NCBI GenBank assembly: GCA_020851015.1
Contig: JADZDN010000348.1
Span: 1 to 5,092 of the forward strand
Direction: 5' to 3'
Source: Alphaproteobacteria bacterium
GTDB lineage: Bacteria > Pseudomonadota > Alphaproteobacteria > JAEULC01
DNA length: 5,092 bases
This document shows, piece after piece, positions 1-5,092 of the stretch. The notes beneath the pieces are model-generated. The model ran no database searches, had not been told where the DNA came from, and worked only from the letters and a program-made list of their open reading frames with translations. The position numbers and the translations under genes were made by a program. Positions within the stretch are counted from its first letter, which is position 1. Each line of letters starts with the position of its first letter.

Positions 1-1876
1 CCTCGGCCAGCCGCGCGTTGTAGCCCTCGATGTTGCGCACGCCCAGCTTGGCCATGTTGCGGTAGCGGTTCTCCATCTCGCGCACGGTCCATTTCAGCGC
101 GACGACGGCCTTGCGCGGCTCGGTCACCACCGGCGACAGCAGATGCGGGATGCCGTCATAGACCGACAGCTCCAGCATCTTCGGATCGATCATGATGAAG
201 CGGCACTGGTCGGGCGGCAGGCGGTAGAGCAGCGACAGAATCATCGCGTTGACCGCGACCGACTTGCCCGAGCCGGTGGTGCCCGCGACCAAGAGGTGCG
301 GCATGCGCGCCAGGTCGACGATCACCGGCGCGCCGCCGATGTCCTTGCCCAAGACCAGCGGCAGCTTGCCGCCATTGCGCTCGTACGCGTCCGAGGCCAG
401 CAGCTCGCGCAGATAGACGATGTCGCGCTTGGCATTGGGCAATTCGACGCCGATCGTGCTCTGGCCAGGTACGACGGCTGCCCGTACGGATACGGCGCTC
501 ATCGAGCGGGCGATGTCGTCCGCCAGGCCGATCACGCGGCTGGTCTTGATGCCGGGCGCCGGCTCCAGCTCGTACATGGTGACGACCGGGCCGGGCCGGA
601 CCTTCACGATCTGGCCGTTGATCCCGAAGTCCTTGAGCACGGTCTCCAGCAGGCGGGCGTTCTGCTGCAGGGCCTCCTCGCTGACCGTCGGGCCGCGGCT
701 GGGAGCGGGCGGGGTGGACAGGAGATCGAGCGCCGGCAGGCGGAAGCCCGAATCGTCGCCCAGATCCAGCCGCCGCTGGCGCTGCGCCTCGGCACGCTTG
801 CCTGGCTGCGTGCGGGCTGCCTTGGGCGCCACCAGGCGCTCGGGCTTGCGTGGCGCCGGGCGGTCGTCGAGATCCTCGTCGTCCAGCCGCGGCTCGATCA
901 GCCCGCGCTCATCGTCGTTCTGGTCGGGGCGGTCGAACAGCGACGGCTCGACGCGCTCGCCGCGCCGCGCGAACAGCCCGAAGAACATCCGCGGGAGGCG
1001 GCGGCGCGGCGCATCGTCCTCCTCCTCCTCCGGCGCCGGTTCGATGGCGGCCCGGCCGCGGCGCCGGCGCGGCGGTTCGTCCTCGTCGTCGATCTCCGGC
1101 GCCTGGCGTCGCGCCGGCACCAGCAGCCGGCCGACCATCAGCGCCCCGGACGCCACCAGCCGCGCCATCGCCAGCGTCAGGCGCACCGGTCCCAGCAGGT
1201 CGCGTGGCCGGAAGCCGATCGCGATCGTCAGGAACGGGATCGACAGGGCCGCGGCCGCGAGCGACAGGACCGGCAGACCGGCCATCGCCCCCCATTCCCC
1301 GGCGAAGCGGTGCACCGTTTCATAGACCACGCGCCCGGCGGCTCCGCCCAGCCCGGCCGGGATCGGCCAGCGCGGCGGCAGCGGCAGGGCCATCACCGAC
1401 ATCGCGGCCAGTAGCATGCCAGGCAGCAGCAGCAGCAGCCGCGGCCAGGCGGCGGGCAGCGGCCAATGCAGGATCAGCCGCCAGCCCCAGGCGGCCGGCA
1501 CCAGCGCCAGCAGCGCGGCGGCGGCGCCGAAGGTCTGCAGCAGCAGGTCGGCGGCAAACGCGCCCGGCAGCCCGAGGAAATTGCGGGCGGGACCGATCGT
1601 CGCCGTGTTCAGCGACGGGTCGCTTGGACGATAGCTGACCAGGGTGGCCAGCACGGCCAGCGCACCGAAGACCAGCACGACGCCGAGGAACTCGCGCAGG
1701 CGCCGGCGGAAGAACGCCGTCGTGCCGTGCGGCAGGAAACCGCCGCGAAGGGCGGAAGCATGCGCCGCCATGGGCTTCAGGCCCGGGCGGCGGGAGGGAC
1801 GGAATACGCGCGCGCAGACATGGGCGTTCGGCCGGTGGCCTCCTCCGAAGGTGCCAACCAACGAGCGAACCCCCAT
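1..1876 (-). CDS. ftsK: DNA translocase FtsK, N-terminal ~625 residues (C-terminus beyond left edge)
   Basis: FtsK is a membrane-anchored, ATP-driven DNA pump that clears and aligns chromosome termini at the division septum. Reading the minus strand gives one open frame of 625 codons running off the window. Numbered from the ATG at 1876, hydrophobic segments lie near residues 63-82, 108-128, 146-164 and 199-221. A charged linker rich in Pro, Arg and Asp/Glu spans about 250-395. The alpha domain begins near T397 ([15 protein letters not shown]). The RecA-like motor starts near 506 ([10 protein letters not shown]) and carries the Walker A loop GTTGSGKS at residues 532-539 (bases 260-283), followed by the family block [19 protein letters not shown]. 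Walker B and the DNA-reading gamma domain are expected off the left edge; the family is usually about 800-900 residues. The start is uncertain: ATG 1876 adds an Arg-rich 35-residue leader, while the in-frame ATG at 1771 gives a more usual distance to the first membrane segment. Neither has a clear ribosome site. Identity is near certain. Confidence 0.96.
   Translation of the reverse strand, partial: MGVRSLVGTFGGGHRPNAHVCARVFRPSRRPGLKPMAAHASALRGGFLPHGTTAFFRRRLREFLGVVLVFGALAVLATLVSYRPSDPSLNTATIGPARNFLGLPGAFAADLLLQTFGAAAALLALVPAAWGWRLILHWPLPAAWPRLLLLLPGMLLAAMSVMALPLPPRWPIPAGLGGAAGRVVYETVHRFAGEWGAMAGLPVLSLAAAALSIPFLTIAIGFRPRDLLGPVRLTLAMARLVASGALMVGRLLVPARRQAPEIDDEDEPPRRRRGRAAIEPAPEEEEDDAPRRRLPRMFFGLFARRGERVEPSLFDRPDQNDDERGLIEPRLDDEDLDDRPAPRKPERLVAPKAARTQPGKRAEAQRQRRLDLGDDSGFRLPALDLLSTPPAPSRGPTVSEEALQQNARLLETVLKDFGINGQIVKVRPGPVVTMYELEPAPGIKTSRVIGLADDIARSMSAVSVRAAVVPGQSTIGVELPNAKRDIVYLRELLASDAYERNGGKLPLVLGKDIGGAPVIVDLARMPHLLVAGTTGSGKSVAVNAMILSLLYRLPPDQCRFIMIDPKMLELSVYDGIPHLLSPVVTEPRKAVVALKWTVREMENRYRNMAKLGVRNIEGYNARLAE
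260..283 (-). other. Walker A (P-loop) coding segment of FtsK
   Basis: These bases encode GTTGSGKS, which fits the GxxxxGK[ST] nucleotide-binding loop. The lysine and serine are the residues expected to contact ATP phosphates and magnesium in the FtsK/SpoIIIE motor. The loop is intact, so the translocase is probably functional as far as this window shows. Confidence 0.95.
1424..1438. repeat. CAG/CTG trinucleotide run (5 units) inside ftsK
   Basis: Five consecutive CAG units on the plus strand read as five CTG leucine codons (residues 147-151) at the start of the third membrane segment of FtsK. The run is in frame, so unit gain or loss would only change leucine number. It is probably just codon bias in a hydrophobic helix. 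Confidence 0.6.
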
Positions 1877-1998
1877 CCGCCCGCAGTCTTAGAGGACGGA
1901 CGCTATTTCAGAGATTTATGTAAAGCAACAGGTTACGAGGCGAATCGCAAGGATTGGTGGAAGTTGTGGCGTTTATGCCATGCATCCCGCCGGCGCGG
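1877..1998. other. Intergenic gap between glnK and ftsK; no gene seen
   Basis: This 122-base gap separates the glnK stop from the outermost ftsK start, both on the minus strand. It is clearly less GC-rich than its surroundings around 1900-1960, as expected for a promoter-bearing spacer. On the minus strand a TTTACA hexamer (5 of 6 matches to a -35 box) occurs here, but no -10 box sits at a suitable distance, so I do not call a promoter. The imperfect palindrome TGGCGTTTATGCCA lies at 1967-1980, but there is no stem plus T-run terminator. Whether ftsK has its own promoter or is read through from glnK is therefore unresolved. Confidence 0.5.
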
Positions 1999-2349
<351 letters not shown>

Positions 2350-2388
2350 CTATTGCGAATTTCCGGCGCCTCGGGCACGTGCAATCCA

Positions 2389-2404
2389 TACAAGAACCAT
2401 GCCG
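2389..2404 (-). promoter_or_regulatory. Weak sigma-54-like -24/-12 candidate upstream of glnK
   Basis: On the minus strand CGGCAT, five bases and TTGTA align with the sigma-54 consensus TGGCAC-N5-TTGCA. The -24 GG is present, but the -12 dinucleotide is GT instead of the strongly conserved GC. Transcription would begin about 40 bases before the glnK ATG, a sensible leader length. Control by NtrC and sigma-54 is common for glnK genes. No clear NtrC pair of the TGCACC-N5-GGTGCA type was found upstream, so this is only a candidate. Confidence 0.25.
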
Positions 2405-2507
2405 GCCCGGGGACGATCACGGGACAGCGTGGCCGGCGGATTCGCCGCTGCGACGGACAGCGCGGTTGATCGCCGGCCCAGGATCGGCAAGGCTGGCCTG
2501 CGGCCGG

Positions 2508-2536
2508 TTCGTGCGTGCCCCCGCGTGGCCCATAAT
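2508..2536 (+). promoter_or_regulatory. Possible -35/-10 promoter for the hydroxylase-aldolase pair
   Basis: CATAAT at 2531-2536 matches the sigma-70-type -10 box at 5 of 6 positions and is one of the few AT-rich spots in this spacer. The hexamer 17 bases upstream (TTCGTG, 2508-2513) is a poor -35 box. The -10 box overlaps the inverted repeat GCCCA-TAATT-TGGGC, which could be coincidence or an operator. A start near 2543 would give a leader of about 50 bases. Confidence 0.3.
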
Positions 2537-2594
2537 TTGGGCAGGCTGCGGGGGAGTGGCGAATCCCGGTCAGGGACGGGGGCAGGTGCAGCGA

Positions 2595-3857
2595 ATGACC
2601 GACGAGCTGGCGGTCGATGTGCTGATCGTGGGCGCGGGCCTGGTGGGCGGCGCGCTGGCCGCGGCGCTGGCCGGCGCGGGGCTCGCCGTCGCCGTGATCG
2701 ACCGCGCCGACCCACGCGCGCTGACCGACGATGCGCATGACGGCCGCGCCTCGGCCATCGCGCTCGGCTCGCAGCGCACGCTCGCCGGAATCGGCATCTG
2801 GCCGGAAATCGGCGACCCCAAGATCGGCCACGGAGCCGAGCCGATCCTCGACATCCGCGTGACCGACGGCGATTCGCCGGCCTTCCTGCATTACGACCAT
2901 CGTGCGGTTGCCACGGGTTCGGGCGCCACGGGTTCGGGGGCGCCCGCGCCCTTCGGTTGGATCGTCGAGAACACGACGATGCGCCGCGCGATCTGGCGGC
3001 GGGTCGGCGCATTGGGATCGCTCACGGTGCTGGCGCCGGCCGCGCTCGACACGCTGGAGCGCGGGCCCGAGCGGGTGGCGGCGCGGCTGAAGGATGGGCG
3101 CACCATCCGCGCGGCGCTGGCGGTATCGGCGGAAGGTCGGCAGTCGCGCCTGCGCCGCGAGGCGGGCATCGCCGTCACCGAATGGAGCTACGGCCAGGTC
3201 GGCATCGTCTGCACCGTGCGTCACGACAAGCCGCATCGCGGCATCGCGCACGAACACTTCCTGCCCTCCGGCCCCTTCGCGTCGCTGCCGATGACGGGCC
3301 AGCGCTCGTCGATCGTGTGGACCGAGCGGGAAGACCTGGCGCCGGCGGCGCTCAAGCTCGACGACGACGCCTTCTCGGCCGAGCTGCAGCGCCGCTTCGG
3401 GCGCTGGCTCGGCCGCGTGCGGATCGTGGGCGGGCGTTGGTCCTACAAGCTCGGGCTGATGCACGCCCAGCGCTATACCGACCGCAGGCTCGTGCTGGTG
3501 GGCGACAGCGCGCACCTGATGCATCCGATCGCCGGCCAGGGCCTGAACCTGGGATTGCGCGACGTGGCGGCCGTGGCCGAGACGATCGTCGACGCGCATC
3601 GCCTCGGCCTCGACATCGGCCGCGACGACGTGCTTCAGCGCTACCAGCGCTGGCGGCGCGTCGACAACCTGACGCTGCTCGGCGTGACCGACGGGCTGAA
3701 CCGCCTGTTCTCGACCGCGCTGCCGCCCGTCGCGCTGGCGCGCCAGCTCGGGCTTGCCGCCGTCGATGCGATGCCGGGACTCAAGCGCCTGTTCATGCGC
3801 CACGCCATGGGCCTCGTCGGCGACCTGCCGCGGCTCGTGGCGGGGCAACCTCTCTAG
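2595..3857 (+). CDS. UbiH/UbiF/COQ6-family FAD-dependent ubiquinone biosynthesis hydroxylase
   Basis: This 420-residue flavoprotein monooxygenase is of the class that hydroxylates the ring of ubiquinone precursors using FAD, NAD(P)H and oxygen. Such enzymes usually act near the inner membrane with other Ubi proteins. The family signatures are in order: the N-terminal dinucleotide loop IVGAGLVGG (G13, G15, G18) with acidic D36; DGRASAIALGSQR at 49-61; the DG-type motif AEGRQSRLR at 179-187; and the FAD-phosphate motif GDSAHLMHPIAGQGLNLG at 303-320. The last is typical of the UbiH/UbiF/VisC/COQ6 group. Start ATG 2595 was chosen because AGG at 2584-2586 lies 8 bases before it and the Rossmann strand begins at once; the frame stays open back to 2379 without family-like sequence. 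A threonine aldolase gene follows after 31 bases, probably in the same transcript. Ring position (C1, C5 or C6) cannot be decided from sequence, since alphaproteobacteria use several related enzymes (UbiH, UbiF, UbiL, UbiM), so no symbol is given. Confidence 0.93.
   Translation: MTDELAVDVLIVGAGLVGGALAAALAGAGLAVAVIDRADPRALTDDAHDGRASAIALGSQRTLAGIGIWPEIGDPKIGHGAEPILDIRVTDGDSPAFLHYDHRAVATGSGATGSGAPAPFGWIVENTTMRRAIWRRVGALGSLTVLAPAALDTLERGPERVAARLKDGRTIRAALAVSAEGRQSRLRREAGIAVTEWSYGQVGIVCTVRHDKPHRGIAHEHFLPSGPFASLPMTGQRSSIVWTEREDLAPAALKLDDDAFSAELQRRFGRWLGRVRIVGGRWSYKLGLMHAQRYTDRRLVLVGDSAHLMHPIAGQGLNLGLRDVAAVAETIVDAHRLGLDIGRDDVLQRYQRWRRVDNLTLLGVTDGLNRLFSTALPPVALARQLGLAAVDAMPGLKRLFMRHAMGLVGDLPRLVAGQPL
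2910..2938 (+). repeat. In-frame 15-base tandem duplication in the hydroxylase gene
   Basis: GCCACGGGTTCGGG occurs at 2910-2923 and again at 2925-2938, a period of 15 bases. It encodes ATGSG twice (residues 106-115), giving a small Gly/Ser-rich loop between the HYDHR segment and the conserved FGWIVEN segment. Being a multiple of three, the duplication leaves the frame intact. Confidence 0.85.
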
Positions 3858-3876
3858 CCATCAGACATCTAGCAAC

Positions 3877-3880
3877 GGGA
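3877..3880 (+). promoter_or_regulatory. Ribosome binding site that decides the aldolase start
   Basis: GGGA lies 8 bases before the ATG at 3889. The alternative in-frame ATG at 3880 overlaps this GGGA and has no purine-rich site of its own, so 3889 is preferred. The product then begins MIEIDLYSDTQTRP, close to the usual N-terminus of threonine aldolases. Confidence 0.55.
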
Positions 3881-3888
3881 TGAGACGA

Positions 3889-4923
3889 ATGATCGAGATC
3901 GACCTCTACAGCGACACCCAGACCCGCCCCACCAAGGCGATGCGCAAGGCGATGGCCGACGCCGAGGTGGGCGACGAGCAGCAGGGCAGCGACCCCAGCG
4001 TCAACAAGCTGCGCGAACGCGTGGCCGAACTCTTGGGCAAGGAAGACGCGGTGTTCCTGCCCTCCGGCACGATGTGCAACCAGATCGCCTTGCTGGTGCA
4101 GGTCCGGCCGGGCGAGGAGGTGATCTGCGACCAGACCGCGCACATCATCACGTCGGAGGGCGGCGGCGGCGCCGCGCTCGCGGGCGCCATGTTCCGCCCG
4201 CTGCAGGGCGCCCGCGGCATGTACACGGCCGAGCAGGTGCAGGCCGCGATCCGGCCGGACAACCGCTACTGCCCCAAGCAGGTGCTGCTCGAGGTCGAGC
4301 AGACCTCGAACCAGGGCGGCGGCGCGGTATGGCCCACCAAGCGCATCGCCGAGGTGGCGGCCGCCGCGCGCAAGCACGGGCTCAAGACCCACATGGACGG
4401 CGCGCGGCTGATGAACGCGGTCGTCGCCTCGGGCGTGCCGGTCAAGGAGCATGTGCGCGACATGGACACGGTGTGGCTCGACCTCACCAAGGGGCTGGGC
4501 TGTCCGGTGGGCGCCGTGCTGGCGGGGCCGAAGGACGTGATCAAGGAAGCCTGGCGCTGGAAGCAGCGCCTGGGCGGATCGATGCGCCAGGCCGGCATCA
4601 TCGCCGCCGCCGGCATCCACGCGCTCGACCACCACGTCGACCGCCTGGCCGACGACCACGCCAACGCCAAGACGCTGGCCAAGGGCCTGGCCGAGATCCC
4701 GGGCATCGCGGTCGAGCCGGTGGAGACCAACATCGTGTTCTTCGACATCGGCGCCACGGGCTGGAAGGGCCATGACTTCAACGCGGCGCTGCAGAAGCAG
4801 GGCGTGCGCGTCAGCGTCGGCAACGAACGCCGCATCCGCGCGCTGACGCACCTGGACATCTCCGCCGCCGCGATCCCGAAGGCGCTCGACGTGATCCGCC
4901 GGGTGGCTATCAGGGCGAATTGA
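3889..4923 (+). CDS. ltaE: Low-specificity L-threonine aldolase-like PLP enzyme
   Basis: This 344-residue fold-type-I PLP enzyme belongs to the threonine aldolase (beta-eliminating lyase) family, normally about 330-350 residues. The family cleaves L-threonine or L-allo-threonine to glycine and acetaldehyde in the cytoplasm. Visible motifs are DLYSDTQTRP (5-14), SGTMCNQ (59-65, phosphate-binding region), H85 in the DQTAH segment (the PLP-ring-stacking His of the family), HMDGAR (168-173) with D170 and R173, the Schiff-base lysine K201 in DLTKGLGCPVGAVL, the GGSMRQAG block, and RIRALTHLD (R315-D323) with R317 as the likely carboxylate-binding Arg. Two positions are atypical. The usual VYG(D/E)DP motif reads EQQGSDP here. 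The ENTHN motif of E. coli LtaE reads EQTSN, putting S140 where E. coli has His. The substrate may therefore differ from threonine. The gene sits 31 bases after the hydroxylase and is probably co-transcribed. Family is near certain; the ltaE symbol is likely, not proven. Confidence 0.92.
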   Translation: MIEIDLYSDTQTRPTKAMRKAMADAEVGDEQQGSDPSVNKLRERVAELLGKEDAVFLPSGTMCNQIALLVQVRPGEEVICDQTAHIITSEGGGGAALAGAMFRPLQGARGMYTAEQVQAAIRPDNRYCPKQVLLEVEQTSNQGGGAVWPTKRIAEVAAAARKHGLKTHMDGARLMNAVVASGVPVKEHVRDMDTVWLDLTKGLGCPVGAVLAGPKDVIKEAWRWKQRLGGSMRQAGIIAAAGIHALDHHVDRLADDHANAKTLAKGLAEIPGIAVEPVETNIVFFDIGATGWKGHDFNAALQKQGVRVSVGNERRIRALTHLDISAAAIPKALDVIRRVAIRAN

Positions 4924-4944
4924 GAGAGTGGGTCAGCCGCGCAT

Positions 4945-4975
4945 TCCTCATCCTTCGACAAGCTCAGGATGAGGA
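4945..4975. repeat. REP-like palindrome, copy 1
   Basis: TCCTCATCCT (4945-4954) and AGGATGAGGA (4966-4975) are a perfect 10-base inverted repeat around the 11-base loop TCGACAAGCTC. It begins about 20 bases after the aldolase stop. The core CCTTCGACAAGCTCAGG is of a kind I recall as recurring between genes in many alphaproteobacteria. In RNA it would form a stable hairpin that could end or protect the upstream transcript, though no T-run follows. Confidence 0.8.
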
Positions 4976-5001
4976 TGTTCCAGTGTGCCAAACACCACCC
5001 G

Positions 5002-5051
5002 TCCTCATGATGAGCCTCGCCCTGAGCTTGTCGAAGGGCGAACCATGAGGA
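5002..5051. repeat. REP-like palindrome, copy 2 (opposite orientation)
   Basis: The outer arms TCCTCATG (5002-5009) and CATGAGGA (5044-5051) and the inner arms TCGCCCT (5017-5023) and AGGGCGA (5035-5041) pair around the loop GAGCTTGTCGA, with a small asymmetric internal bulge. The core CCTGAGCTTGTCGAAGG (5021-5037) is the exact reverse complement of the copy 1 core at 4952-4968. The two copies therefore form an inverted pair about 26 bases apart, like the paired REP (BIME) arrangements known in other bacteria. Confidence 0.8.
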
Positions 5052-5070
5052 GCGTGCACTGGCGCAAAAG

Positions 5071-5092
5071 AAAAGGCCCGCCGGGTTTCCCC
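5071..5092 (-). terminator. Probable terminator hairpin, cut by the right window edge
   Basis: AAAAGGCCCGCCGGG (5071-5085), then TTTC, then CCC at the edge looks like one arm, the loop and the first paired bases of a strong GC hairpin. The A-rich run on the left (5067-5074) would be a U-run on the minus strand. It would therefore end a leftward gene beyond the window, and could be bidirectional. The second arm is not visible, so this is inferred from half a structure. Confidence 0.45.

Larger units (their letters stand above)
4924..5092. other. Non-coding region after the aldolase gene with REP-like palindromes
   Basis: No convincing open reading frame lies in these 169 bases. They hold two opposed palindromic repeats and, at the right edge, a probable partial terminator arm, all listed separately. 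The layout suggests the end of the plus-strand operon facing a gene beyond the window. Confidence 0.6.

Noticed and set aside
1020..1033. CCTCCTCCTCCTCC run
   Set aside because: It is the complement of the GAG codons for an acidic run in the FtsK linker; no separate element is needed to explain it.
143..1414. Long plus-strand open frame of 423 codons
   Set aside because: It lies antisense to ftsK, whose minus-strand translation has clear domains and a Walker A loop. The plus-strand product is a low-complexity Arg/Ala/Gln string typical of a high-GC shadow frame.
1788..1800. GGGAGGG, resembling the FtsK-orienting KOPS motif GGGNAGGG
   Set aside because: It lacks the N base between GGG and AGGG, so it is not a true match, and a single occurrence in high-GC DNA would mean little.
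2375..2382. Palindrome GCACGTGC as an NtrC or other operator
   Set aside because: It does not match the NtrC two-arm site, and an isolated 8-base palindrome is common in DNA of this composition.
2379..2594. 72-codon upstream extension of the hydroxylase frame
   Set aside because: The sequence does not look like the family, the Rossmann motif normally begins within about ten residues of the N-terminus, and ATG 2595 has a ribosome site.
3793..4851. Minus-strand open frame of 352 codons
   Set aside because: It is antisense to the aldolase gene, whose plus-strand product has all the family motifs. The minus product is a compositional shadow rich in His, Arg, Val and Leu.

Overview
This is a high-GC stretch of bacterial chromosome. 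The organism is most likely an alphaproteobacterium of the Rhodospirillales-like kind. That is inferred from the P-II protein, which resembles the GlnK/GlnZ type as I recall it from Azospirillum relatives, from the FtsK sequence style, from a ubiquinone-pathway hydroxylase, and from a palindromic intergenic repeat built on CCTGAGCTTGTCGAAGG. No database search was possible, so the taxonomy is inference.

Layout. Bases 1-1876 (minus strand) hold the N-terminal ~625 residues of the DNA translocase FtsK. They cover four membrane segments, an acidic/proline-rich linker, the alpha domain and the start of the RecA-like motor with its Walker A loop; the gene continues past the left edge. A 122-base gap follows, then a complete P-II nitrogen regulator, glnK (1999-2337, minus). 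A 257-base divergent intergenic region (2338-2594) separates glnK from a plus-strand pair. The first is a UbiH/UbiF/COQ6-family FAD monooxygenase (2595-3857); 31 bases later comes a low-specificity threonine aldolase-like PLP enzyme (3889-4923). The right end (4924-5092) is non-coding: two opposed copies of a REP-like palindrome, then what looks like one arm of a terminator cut by the window edge.

How the genes fit together. This is mostly ordinary housekeeping content: chromosome segregation at division (FtsK), nitrogen/2-oxoglutarate sensing (GlnK), ubiquinone ring hydroxylation, and glycine/threonine metabolism. The monooxygenase and aldolase genes are probably co-transcribed, but I see no biochemical link between them. 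No new defence, mobile or RNA system is visible. The points most worth checking are glnK without an adjacent amtB, altered active-site-region residues in the aldolase, the inverted repeat pair after it, and a possible sigma-54-like promoter in front of glnK.
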